Shown: positions 7,485 to 15,149 of the stretch, one piece after another | Layout: the number at the start of each line of letters is the position of its first letter | Position numbering within the stretch: position 1 is the stretch's first letter | DNA from: an uncultured Pelagibacteraceae bacterium | GTDB taxonomy: Bacteria > Pseudomonadota > Alphaproteobacteria > Pelagibacterales > Pelagibacteraceae | Direction of reading: 5' to 3' | DNA: 33,784 bases | Assembly (NCBI GenBank): GCA_902524945.1 | Contig: CABZFF010000009.1 | Coordinates: 1-33,784, forward strand | Position numbers and translations under genes: made by a program | The notes under the pieces: generated by a model | Databases searched by the model: none | What the model was told of the DNA's origin: nothing | What the model saw: only the letters and a program-made list of their open reading frames with translations

Positions 7485-8406
7485 ATAAAATTTTATTTTT
7501 AATTGAACTTAATAATGTGTTTTGATTTAAATTGTATAAAAAAAAATCATTTATATTTTTAATAATGAAAGATCTATCTTCTAAATATTTGTCACTGAAA
7601 TTGGTTTTTATATTATTTTTTAAAAGATAATATTCTGAAAAGAATAACAATGTATCCTTATAAAATAAATTTTTTTCTTTTTTGTATAAATCTAAAAAAA
7701 TTTTTATATTGTTAATAAAATTATCATTAAGATTAATATTATTTTTTTCAAACAGATGATTATATTTTAAAAGGTGGCCAGGGGATGTTTTTACAAGATT
7801 ATTATCTAAAAAACCATTTTGTTTAAAATATTTTGTAAGAAAAGAAAAAATTTCGCTATGATCATTTTTGTTTAAAATAACCTTTATTTCCAAACATCTA
7901 GATTTTATTGTTGGCAGGAGTTCTTTTTTCTTATTATTTATTAGAAAAAAGTATGTTTGTTCAGATGGCTCCTCTAAGATTTTTAACAGTGCGTTTAGGG
8001 TATTTATATTAAATGTTTCAACATCATCCAGAATGACAAATCTCTTATTTTGATTTAAGTTTTTTTTTAAAAGATCATTTTTTAGTTTTCTTACATCACC
8101 AATTTTTATATTATTAAAATCATCTGCATTTAAATATTTTATATTAGAAATTAAATTATTTCTAAATTGATTATGAAAAACACTTTTTAGTGAAAACTCA
8201 TAAGAATTTTCTTTATAATTTTCTCTGTCGAAAAGATAATGCATAAGATGATTTACGAGAGTAAATTTACCAATACCTTTTTCACCAGAGAGCATTATAA
8301 CTTTTGGAAATTTATTCTTTTTAATTAATTCTTTAAATAAAATAAATTTTTTTTTATGTCCAGACAGAATATTTGTATTAATTGGATTAAAATTATCTTT
8401 TAACAT
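7477..8406 (-). CDS. holB: DNA polymerase III delta-prime subunit
   Basis: A 309-residue AAA+ clamp-loader subunit. It has the P-loop-like GEKGIGKF with Phe in place of the usual Ser/Thr, in line with delta-prime not hydrolysing ATP. It also has the LDDVETFNINTLNALLKILE segment followed by EPSEQT, and the sensor-1 region ending in KSRCLEIK (the SRC motif contacting a neighbouring subunit's ATP). No zinc-module cysteines are seen. The C-terminal third is low in recognisable motifs and very rich in Asn, Lys and Leu. I chose the ATG at 8406, which overlaps the tmk stop as TGATG; an upstream in-frame TTG adds one residue. Position between tmk and metG is the classical arrangement. Confidence 0.92.
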   Translation of the reverse strand: MLKDNFNPINTNILSGHKKKFILFKELIKKNKFPKVIMLSGEKGIGKFTLVNHLMHYLFDRENYKENSYEFSLKSVFHNQFRNNLISNIKYLNADDFNNIKIGDVRKLKNDLLKKNLNQNKRFVILDDVETFNINTLNALLKILEEPSEQTYFFLINNKKKELLPTIKSRCLEIKVILNKNDHSEIFSFLTKYFKQNGFLDNNLVKTSPGHLLKYNHLFEKNNINLNDNFINNIKIFLDLYKKEKNLFYKDTLLFFSEYYLLKNNIKTNFSDKYLEDRSFIIKNINDFFLYNLNQNTLLSSIKNKILYE

Positions 8407-9056
8407 CAATTCTTAAGTTTTAAATATTTTGAGGTTATTTCATATATTTTTTTTTCTAAATTATTATCATTTCTTGATGAGTTAAGTATAAAATAATTTT
8501 TTTTGTTTTTAGCGATTTTTAAGAAAGAATTTTGAACTTTTGTATAAAAAGATTGTGAAAAATTATCATATCTATTTCTTGTTTTTCTTTTCAATAATCT
8601 TCTTTTAGAAGATTGTGATGATACTTTAAGTATAAAAGTCAAATTGGGTTTTAATCCATCTAAGATATATTTGTGTACATTATTTACAAACTTAATATCA
8701 ACTTTTTTACCAAAAACTTGATATGCAATAGTTGAGTCTATAAACCTGTCACAAATTACTACTTTTTTTTTTCTAAGCTCAGGTATTATTTTGTTTTTTA
8801 TGTGTTCATTTCGAGAGGCTAAATAAAGTAAAGTATCAGTAAGTTTATCAAATTTATCTTTTTTAGATTTATTAAAATAATCTTTTAAAATAAGATTTCT
8901 AATTAATTCTGCACTTTTTGTTCCTCCTGGCTCTCTAGTGAGTAATGTTGGAATATTATTTTTTTTTAATTTTTTATAGAGTTTTTTGCTTTGGTAAGAC
9001 TTACCACAACCCTCTACTCCTTCAAAAACAATAAAAAAAGGTTTTATTTTAAGCAT
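8406..9056 (-). CDS. tmk: thymidylate kinase
   Basis: A 216-residue P-loop kinase converting dTMP to dTDP. The P-loop FEGVEGCGKS ends near residue 20. LTREPGGTKSAELIR, which binds the substrate, follows, then VICDRFIDSTIAYQ with the catalytic DRF. A lid-like KRRLLKRKTRNRYD stretch is very basic. I chose the ATG at 9056 within GATGCTTAA, so it overlaps the carboxypeptidase gene by 8 bases; a GTG three bases upstream is the alternative. It is followed directly by holB. Length and motifs are normal for the family. Confidence 0.95.
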   Translation of the reverse strand: MLKIKPFFIVFEGVEGCGKSYQSKKLYKKLKKNNIPTLLTREPGGTKSAELIRNLILKDYFNKSKKDKFDKLTDTLLYLASRNEHIKNKIIPELRKKKVVICDRFIDSTIAYQVFGKKVDIKFVNNVHKYILDGLKPNLTFILKVSSQSSKRRLLKRKTRNRYDNFSQSFYTKVQNSFLKIAKNKKNYFILNSSRNDNNLEKKIYEITSKYLKLKN

Positions 9057-10197
9057 CACCCCATATCAAATAATTAATAGAGGTAACAAGACTTTTAAAG
9101 AAATTTACTTTTTTTAAATCTTCGTCAGCGTAAAGTGGAAGACTTTTTATAATTTCATCTTTGTTTTGAACAATAATCTCTGCAATTTTTTCTCCTTTTT
9201 GAACTGGGGCTACAATAGGACCATCATATTTCAATTTTACACTTAAATTTCTTATATTTTTTTTATAGGCTGTTATAAAATAATCTTCTTTCGTAACAAC
9301 TTTAATTTTATCTTTTTTTCCCAACCAAGTCTCAAGTTCATAAACAGGTATATCTTTTAAAGAAACCTCAAAAGTACTTGTGTTTCTAAAACCCCAATTT
9401 AATAATTTTAATGAATGAGAGCTTCTTAAATTTTTCGTAGGAAATCCTGATGCAACAGCTATTAATCTTCTGTCATTTTTTTTGATTGAGCTTGCCAAAG
9501 AATATTTTTCAACCGCTAAATAACCTGTTTTAACACCATCTGCACCTACATTTTTGTATAACAACGGATTTCGATTGCCTTGTTTTATTGGATCGCCTCC
9601 TGTTCTATCCCAGGTAAATGTTTTTTCTTTAAACATTTCATAAAAAACTGGATAATTTTTAATCAAATATTTTGACATAAGAGCTATATCTCTTACTGTG
9701 GAAACATTATCTGGATCATTAATTCCCGATGAGTTTGTAAAATTTGTATTTTCCATTCCTATTTCAGAAGCTTTTTCATTCATCATCTCAGCAAAGTTCG
9801 CCTCAGATCCGGCTATACCTTCTGCAAGAGCTACACAAGCGTCGTTTCCAGATGCAACAATTATACCTTTAAGTAAATCTTCTACTGATACTTCATCATT
9901 AATCATTATAAACATTGAAGAATAACCACTTTGAGATAATCTCCAAGCATTTTCAGAAACTATAAAAGTATCATTTAATGACAATTTATCTTTTTTAATT
10001 AAATCAAAGGCAATTATAGAAGTCATAATTTTGGTCATTGAAGCAGGATAAATTTGTGCGTCTGGATCATTTTCAAATAAAATTTCGTCTGAATGAAAAT
10101 CGACCAAAATTCCAGTTCGGGCATTAATGTTTGGATTAGCAAAAACTTTGCTAAATAAGGAAAAAATAAAAAATAAAATAGTAAAATATTTACTCAT
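9049..10197 (-). CDS. D-alanyl-D-alanine carboxypeptidase (DacA/DacC-type PBP)
   Basis: A low-molecular-mass penicillin-binding protein that trims the terminal D-Ala from peptidoglycan stem peptides. From the ATG at 10197 it has a signal peptide (MSKYFTILFFIFSLFSKVFA). It then has the active-site SxxK motif Ser53-Met-Thr-Lys56, the SGN motif at 116-118 and the KTG motif at 223-225. A C-terminal beta domain follows, and the last 15-20 residues (about 363-380) could form the usual amphipathic membrane anchor. An in-frame start at 10251 exists, but it would bury the signal peptide and overlap the upstream gene by more than 60 bases; the 10197 start overlaps it by 8 (ATGAGTAA). Context with MltB- and RlpA-like genes points to septal or side-wall murein remodelling. 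Confidence 0.94.
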   Translation of the reverse strand: MSKYFTILFFIFSLFSKVFANPNINARTGILVDFHSDEILFENDPDAQIYPASMTKIMTSIIAFDLIKKDKLSLNDTFIVSENAWRLSQSGYSSMFIMINDEVSVEDLLKGIIVASGNDACVALAEGIAGSEANFAEMMNEKASEIGMENTNFTNSSGINDPDNVSTVRDIALMSKYLIKNYPVFYEMFKEKTFTWDRTGGDPIKQGNRNPLLYKNVGADGVKTGYLAVEKYSLASSIKKNDRRLIAVASGFPTKNLRSSHSLKLLNWGFRNTSTFEVSLKDIPVYELETWLGKKDKIKVVTKEDYFITAYKKNIRNLSVKLKYDGPIVAPVQKGEKIAEIIVQNKDEIIKSLPLYADEDLKKVNFFKSLVTSINYLIWGDA

Positions 10198-10927
10198 TTG
10201 TAAGAATATCCATTTCTTCGAATCCAAAGTATTTAAGCTTAATGTAATCATTTTTTAACGAATTTATAGTATTATATGGACCAGATAAAAGTGTTATTTC
10301 TTTGTCATTACTTTTTTTAACAATTAATTTTTTAAAGTTAAAATTCGATAATTCTTTATTGATTCTTTTTCTTAAAAACATTGCTGAATCCTCATTATAA
10401 AAAGTGGCAATGGATATATACATTTTGGGTAGTTTATCTTTTTTTTGAGATATCATATTTTTAGAAATATTTGATATTTCAACGTTTGTAATTGGGGCAT
10501 TAGCTGAAATTTTTTTCTCTTCGCTATATATTTTTGCTTTTTCAGCTATAAAAGACTTATTTTTTTTGATCTCAATTATTTCAATTAAAGGAAAATCTGT
10601 TTTTATTTCGAGTTTGTCAGCTACAGGTTTTGTAATCAAAATTTTATAAAAATCAGGATAATCAATTTTCATAGAATTTTTTAATATTATTGATTTATTG
10701 TTTTTAGGATTAATTAATTTTATAAGAGTTCCGACACGTAAGTCTTGATGTGATATTAATGACAAATTATTATCTAATTTTTTTTTTATTATCTTATTTG
10801 AATAATCCTGATCATTATATAAATAAGCAAAACCTTTTGAGTTATATGCAATTTTATTTTTATTTGAAGTATAATTAGTAGAGCATGAAAATAAAAATAA
10901 TATTATTATATAAAATCTAAATTTCAT
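10190..10927 (-). CDS. degenerate RlpA-like lipoprotein with SPOR-type C-terminus
   Basis: A 245-residue predicted lipoprotein (signal peptide ending in the lipobox LFSC, Cys15). Residues about 31-120 follow the double-psi beta-barrel pattern of RlpA: GFAYLYN at the start, SLISHQDLRVGTLIKLINPK with His60, and ADKLEI near the end. The NDRGPF segment that supplies the catalytic Asp in RlpA is replaced by KNSMKIDYPD. The C-terminal 75 residues (from MYISIATFYNEDSAMFLRKR) look like a SPOR domain that would bind denuded glycan at the septum. RlpA is normally a lytic transglycosylase; this copy may be a binding protein only. It overlaps the MltB-like gene by 11 bases and the carboxypeptidase gene by 8. 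The fold assignment is by motif pattern and gene order. Confidence 0.72.
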   Translation of the reverse strand: MKFRFYIIILFLFSCSTNYTSNKNKIAYNSKGFAYLYNDQDYSNKIIKKKLDNNLSLISHQDLRVGTLIKLINPKNNKSIILKNSMKIDYPDFYKILITKPVADKLEIKTDFPLIEIIEIKKNKSFIAEKAKIYSEEKKISANAPITNVEISNISKNMISQKKDKLPKMYISIATFYNEDSAMFLRKRINKELSNFNFKKLIVKKSNDKEITLLSGPYNTINSLKNDYIKLKYFGFEEMDILTNE

Positions 10928-11930
10928 TTTTAAAATTATTTTTTAATGTACATACAGCAAGAGCAAATCGTAGAGATCTATTCCATTTTAATATTTTTTC
11001 GTAATTTTCAAAAATTAAAAAAGCTGGTGAATGAGTTTCAGCACCAGGAATTATATCTTTATCTGGGATAATTATTGCTGCTTTAAGGTTTTTAGAAATT
11101 TCTAAATCATTAAAATTAGATATATAATTTTTAAAAAAATTTACCTTTTTCCAATTATCAATTTTTCTTGCAGAAGAATTAAGATATTTTTTTGGAATAT
11201 TATTATTTAAATCTATTTTAAGAAAACAAATTTCATTTTTTTTCCAACCTATCTTACTTAAATAATTAGCAGCAGATGCGAAGGAGTCCTCAGTTTTTTT
11301 CAATTCTATGATATTATTATCATTATGATCAATAGCATAGTCTTTGATTGTCCTTGGCATAAATTGGAAATTTCCAAAAGCACCGGCCCATGATCCAAAT
11401 AAAATATCTTTATTAATTATATTTTTATCAACTAATCTTAATAGAATTAAAAGTTCTTTTGTAAAAAATTCACTTCTTCTTTTATCATAACTTAATGTAG
11501 CCAAAGATGAAATAATATCCATTTTACCTAAATATTTTCCAAAATTTGTTTCTATACCCATTAAAGCTAGCAGCAACTCTTTTTCTACTTTAAATTTAAT
11601 TTCGATTTTATCAATTGTTTGTTTCTCTTTTTTATATAATTGTTTACCCTCTTTTATTTTTTTTTTAGATGATCTTTTTGATATGTAAGTAAACGTATCC
11701 TCATAAAACTCTGGTTGGTATCTATCGTATTCGATTACTTTTGGTAAATACTTTGCATTTGACATTACGTTTTCTACTACTGTTTTTGATATTCCGGAAT
11801 TCACAGCTTTAATCTTAAAACTTTTCAGCCATGTGTTGAAATCTCCCTCATTAGCAAAACAATTATAAGGTCGCGCAAGGGTTAAAAGAATAAGGATTAT
11901 AATAATTTTGTTCATTTTTTTGAATATCAT
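10917..11930 (-). CDS. MltB-family lytic murein transglycosylase
   Basis: A periplasmic enzyme of about 337 residues that cleaves glycan strands to 1,6-anhydro-muropeptides. The catalytic Glu is in LMGIETNFGKYLGK (about residue 124). The following segments LATLSYDKRR, GSWAGAFGNFQFMP and AANYLSKIGW are the standard MltB family blocks. A signal-like hydrophobic stretch (IIIILILLTLARPYNCFA) lies at the N-terminus. Start choice is uncertain: ATG at 11930, ATG at 11915 (which makes a cleaner signal peptide) or TTG at 11939. No clear Shine-Dalgarno sequence decides between them. It is the first gene of the long minus-strand unit that runs to 4413. The C-terminal peptidoglycan-binding domain found in many homologues is absent. 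Confidence 0.9.
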   Translation of the reverse strand: MIFKKMNKIIIILILLTLARPYNCFANEGDFNTWLKSFKIKAVNSGISKTVVENVMSNAKYLPKVIEYDRYQPEFYEDTFTYISKRSSKKKIKEGKQLYKKEKQTIDKIEIKFKVEKELLLALMGIETNFGKYLGKMDIISSLATLSYDKRRSEFFTKELLILLRLVDKNIINKDILFGSWAGAFGNFQFMPRTIKDYAIDHNDNNIIELKKTEDSFASAANYLSKIGWKKNEICFLKIDLNNNIPKKYLNSSARKIDNWKKVNFFKNYISNFNDLEISKNLKAAIIIPDKDIIPGAETHSPAFLIFENYEKILKWNRSLRFALAVCTLKNNFKNEI

Positions 11931-11981
11931 AAAAGACAATTATTAACTAGCATTTCAAATCTTGCACTTATTTATTGTTAT

Positions 11982-12001
11982 TTTACTACTTTGATAGTAA
12001 A
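11982..12001. repeat. short perfect inverted repeat upstream of tRNA-Ser
   Basis: TTTACTA and TAGTAAA form a perfect 7-bp dyad around a 6-base centre, about 20 bases before the tRNA-Ser gene and within the 90-base gap to the MltB-like gene. It has no following T-run, so it is not an obvious terminator. It lies where a promoter spacer would be (weak TTGTTA at 11975-11980 and TAAATA at 11998-12003), so it could be an operator-like site. Confidence 0.4.
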
Positions 12002-12020
12002 TAAACCTTTCAAGATTTAA

Positions 12021-12110
12021 GGAGAGGTGGCTGAGCGGTTGAAAGCACTGGTCTTGAAAACCAGCAACGGGGCAACTCGTTCGTGGGTTCGAATCCCACC
12101 CTCTCCGCCA
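12021..12110 (+). tRNA. tRNA-Ser (anticodon UGA)
   Basis: A 90-nt class II cloverleaf starting GGAGAGG and ending CCTCTCC-G-CCA. The anticodon stem CUGGU/ACCAG encloses CUUGAAA with UGA at 34-36. A long variable arm (AACGGGGCAACTCGTT region) and the T arm GGGTTCGAATCCC are present, as expected for serine tRNA. CCA is encoded. The base after CCA is the first base of the complement of the sdhE stop codon, so no intergenic DNA remains on that side. Confidence 0.97.
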
Positions 12111-12368
12111 TTAAATTTTAAATTCTTTAAAAATTTTTGAAATGCTGTTTCTGTCAATTTCTTGATCAATGATATTGTGGTTATAATAATTCAAAATTGT
12201 TTCATCCTCTAATTTTAAAAAACTTTCAAGTGACTTAAGTTGATTCGTATCAAAATCATTAATGTATTTTTTAACAAAGTTACTTAATAAAATATCCATT
12301 TCTTTTGTACCTCGGTAAGATGCTCTGTATAACAATTTTTTTTTTAATAATTCTAATTTTTTGGACAT
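12111..12368 (-). CDS. sdhE: succinate dehydrogenase assembly factor SdhE (FAD assembly)
   Basis: An 85-residue protein of the SdhE/SDHAF2/Sdh5 family, which promotes covalent flavin attachment to the SdhA subunit of succinate dehydrogenase. The family core is plain: KLLYRASYRGTKEMDILLSN (about residues 11-30) contains the RG motif (Arg19-Gly20) that is needed for flavinylation, and LEDETILNYYNH follows later. It is divergent from recG with a 23-base gap, an arrangement common in Alphaproteobacteria. The stop codon touches the tRNA-Ser CCA end on the opposite strand. Confidence 0.92.
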   Translation of the reverse strand: MSKKLELLKKKLLYRASYRGTKEMDILLSNFVKKYINDFDTNQLKSLESFLKLEDETILNYYNHNIIDQEIDRNSISKIFKEFKI

Positions 12369-12391
12369 TAAAATATAATATATATAATTAT

Positions 12392-14440
12392 ATGAGTTTA
12401 CAAAAAAAAGATTTCTTTTTTCAAAATATAAACATAGTTAAAGGTGTTGGTCCACAAATATCAAAATACTTTAAAAAGAAAAAAATTGAAAAAATTAAAG
12501 ATTTCCTTCTCAGTTTTCCATATTCGCAAACTGATAGATCTCAATTATCTAAATTGAACGAATTACAGGTCGGTAAAATTCAAACTATTAAAGTCTTAGT
12601 AAAGAAACTATCCTTTCCAAGAATTAGAAATTTACCAAATAAGATAAGATGTGAAGATGATACTGGAAAAATCGACATTGTATTTTTTAATAGTCGCGAA
12701 GGTTATTTAAGAAAGATTTTTCCTATTAATAAATGGGTTGTAATAAGTGGAAAAGTAAATTTTTTTAGAAATATTTATCAAATTACAAATCCCGACTATG
12801 TGGCTGATTTAGAAAATATTGATTTCGTTGCAAAAAATATACCAAAATACAATTTAACAGAAGGCATAACTGAAAAAAAATATCGTTTAATTAGTGAGAA
12901 AATTTTCTCTAAAATCCCCTTAGTGGATGATTGGTTAGATGAAAGTTTTATAGATAGTAATAATCTATCTAACTGGAACAAAGCGATTATCAATCTTCAT
13001 AACTCTGAAGATTTCAAAGACAGACAGTCAAAAAGTTATAGGAGACTTGTTTTTGATGAGATTTGTGCAAATTTTTTAATTTTATCGGAAAGCAGAAAAA
13101 GAATTAAAATGAATAAAGAAAGTAAAAATTTTAAAAAAAAATTATCGAGCAAAATTTTGGGACAATTACCATTTGACTTGACCGATGGGCAAAAAAAAGT
13201 TTTAAATGAAATTAATTCTGATCTGCAAAGCGATAAAAGAATGTTTAGGATATTACAAGGAGACGTTGGTTGTGGTAAAACTATAGTTTCACTATTGTCA
13301 ATTATAAATGTAATTGAAAGCAACTATCAATGTGCATTGATGGGACCTACTGAAATTTTATCTTATCAGCACTTTAAATTAGCAAAAAATATTTTTCGTA
13401 AAATAAATATAAATATAGAATTTTTATCCGGGAATACAGAAAAAAAAATAAAAGATGAAATCTTAAAGAAATTAGAAGATGGAAAAATAGATTTATTAAT
13501 AGGCACACATGCGCTTTTTCAAAAAAAAATCAGATTCAAAAACTTGGGATATGTCATTATAGATGAACAACATAAGTTCGGTGTAAGACAAAGATCCGAA
13601 CTAGCAAAAAAAGGTGGAAAAAATTGTGATTTATTACTGATGTCGGCAACACCTATTCCCAGAACAATGATGATGTCTCTTTACGGTGACATGGATATTT
13701 CAAAAATAATTGGAAAACCTTTATCAAGAAAAACAACCATTACTTTAAGTAAACCAGAAGAAAAAATTGACGAGTTATGGATTTATTTAAAAAAACAGAT
13801 AAATCAAAACAACCAAATTTTTTGGGTATGTCCATTAATCGAAGAGTCGAAAATTTTAGATTATTCTTCAGCAAAAAAAAAATTCGATACAATTAATAAA
13901 AAGTTTCCTGGTAAAGTTGGATTAATACATGGATCATTATCAAAAGAAGAAAAGGTAATTGTTCTTAATAAATTCATAAAAAGAAAAATTGATATTTTAG
14001 TATCAACAACCGTTATTGAAGTAGGAATTGATTTTCCTAATGCAAACATAATTATTATTGAAAATGCAAACAAATTTGGTTTAGCGCAGCTTCATCAATT
14101 AAGAGGAAGAGTTGGCAGAGGAAATAAACAAGGAACGTGTATATTATTGTTTAAAGATGGATTGTCTAAAAATGCTGTCAAAAGAATTAAAATACTAAAA
14201 AAATCAGATGATGGTTTTTTTATAGCAGAAGAGGACTTAAAGCTTAGGGGTTTTGGTGATTTGGCTGGATTTCAACAAAGTGGGGTCAAAAATTTTAGAT
14301 TTGCTGATCCTTTCGAAAATCAAGATTTGTTTAATTTAGCAGAAAGTTTTATTATTAATTTAAATCAAAATGTTAATAAATCAAAATATAATTTTCTGCT
14401 TAAATTGTTTGACAAAGCAGACATAGTAAATTTAGATTGA
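12392..14440 (+). CDS. recG: ATP-dependent DNA helicase RecG
   Basis: A 682-residue SF2 helicase that reverses stalled replication forks and branch-migrates Holliday junctions. The N-terminal wedge/OB region starts MSLQKKDFFFQNINIVKGVG. The helicase blocks are visible as GDVGCGKT (Walker A, near residue 290), IIDEQHKFGVRQR (DExH box, near 390), LMSATPIPRT, VSTTVIEVGIDFPNA, LHQLRGRVGRG and the C-terminal LRGFGDLAGFQQSG element. I chose the ATG at 12392. A longer frame from 12305 would begin inside sdhE on the other strand and add a hydrophobic, non-conserved 29 residues. The stop is 5 bases from the convergent DUF502 gene. Confidence 0.97.
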   Translation: MSLQKKDFFFQNINIVKGVGPQISKYFKKKKIEKIKDFLLSFPYSQTDRSQLSKLNELQVGKIQTIKVLVKKLSFPRIRNLPNKIRCEDDTGKIDIVFFNSREGYLRKIFPINKWVVISGKVNFFRNIYQITNPDYVADLENIDFVAKNIPKYNLTEGITEKKYRLISEKIFSKIPLVDDWLDESFIDSNNLSNWNKAIINLHNSEDFKDRQSKSYRRLVFDEICANFLILSESRKRIKMNKESKNFKKKLSSKILGQLPFDLTDGQKKVLNEINSDLQSDKRMFRILQGDVGCGKTIVSLLSIINVIESNYQCALMGPTEILSYQHFKLAKNIFRKININIEFLSGNTEKKIKDEILKKLEDGKIDLLIGTHALFQKKIRFKNLGYVIIDEQHKFGVRQRSELAKKGGKNCDLLLMSATPIPRTMMMSLYGDMDISKIIGKPLSRKTTITLSKPEEKIDELWIYLKKQINQNNQIFWVCPLIEESKILDYSSAKKKFDTINKKFPGKVGLIHGSLSKEEKVIVLNKFIKRKIDILVSTTVIEVGIDFPNANIIIIENANKFGLAQLHQLRGRVGRGNKQGTCILLFKDGLSKNAVKRIKILKKSDDGFFIAEEDLKLRGFGDLAGFQQSGVKNFRFADPFENQDLFNLAESFIINLNQNVNKSKYNFLLKLFDKADIVNLD

Positions 14441-14445
14441 TAATT

Positions 14446-15057
14446 TTAACTTATATTTGTCGTTCCAGCGGAGACAATAAATTTTGATGCTTGTTCAAAT
14501 GTAACATCTAAATATATTAAATCTTTCTTTGGGACCATTAATAAGAATCCACTTGTTGGATTAGGAGTAGTTGGCACAAAAACATTTATCAAATCTTCAT
14601 TAATTTTTTTTTTAATTATTCCTTCGTTTTCTTTTGTAGCAAAACCTACAGCCCAAACACCTTTTCTTGGATATTCAAGCAAAACGACACTTTTCTGTTT
14701 ATTATCAGTTTTCGTGAAGCTCTCTGTCATTTGACTGATAGCTGAATAGATTGTTTTAAGTATTGGTATTTTTTTTAAAATATTATTTAAAAACTCAAAA
14801 AATTTCTTTCCTAAAAAAGAAAGTGACAACCACCCGATAAGAGTAATAAAAATTAATGCCACCAAAATTTCTACTCCAGGGACATTAAAAGGAAGATAGT
14901 TATTAGGATTTATTTCTTTCGGGATTATATTTCCCGATATTCGCACAAAAAAAAGAGTTAAATATAAAGTTATGCCTATTGGGATTAAGACAACTATACC
15001 GGCAATAAAATTGTTACGCAAACGAGCAAATATCGATTTTTTAATATTTTTTTGCAT
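14446..15057 (-). CDS. DUF502-family membrane protein
   Basis: A 203-residue protein with two membrane spans (about residues 17-38 and 61-84) and a C-terminal soluble domain. It fits the DUF502 family: RLRNNFIAGIVVLIPIGITL at the first helix, PILKTIYSAISQMTESF after the second, and LLEYPRKGVWAVGFAT followed by VFVPTTPNPTSGFLLMVPK in the soluble part. DUF502 genes commonly sit beside recG and sdhE in Alphaproteobacteria, as here. Function is not established; membrane location is inferred from the hydrophobic spans. It is convergent with recG (5-base gap) and divergent from the M48 protease gene, with a 92-base gap between the starts that shows no promoter I can define well. Confidence 0.88.
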   Translation of the reverse strand: MQKNIKKSIFARLRNNFIAGIVVLIPIGITLYLTLFFVRISGNIIPKEINPNNYLPFNVPGVEILVALIFITLIGWLSLSFLGKKFFEFLNNILKKIPILKTIYSAISQMTESFTKTDNKQKSVVLLEYPRKGVWAVGFATKENEGIIKKKINEDLINVFVPTTPNPTSGFLLMVPKKDLIYLDVTFEQASKFIVSAGTTNIS

Positions 15058-15149
15058 TATTTAAGTATAGCTTGAATATATTATAAAAAGTATAATTAAT
15101 ATAAAAATTGCAATTAATAATTTATTATTTAAAATCATGAGTCTTTTTA

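Noticed and set aside
9698-9925. 75-codon plus-strand frame within the carboxypeptidase gene
   Set aside because: Antisense shadow of the SGN-motif region; no ribosome site or family resemblance.
10198-10251. Longer start for the DD-carboxypeptidase gene
   Set aside because: It would add 18 residues before a clean signal peptide and overlap the RlpA-like gene by over 60 bases; the start at 10197 with an 8-base overlap fits the local pattern.
12305-12391. Longer recG reading frame
   Set aside because: The extra 29 residues are the complement of the sdhE 5' end and an AT-rich gap, hydrophobic and unlike any RecG N-terminus.
15058-15149. Promoter pair TTGAAT/TATAAT in the DUF502-M48 gap
   Set aside because: The two hexamers (15072-15077 and 15091-15096) are only 13 bases apart, too close for sigma70; AT-rich DNA gives many such matches.
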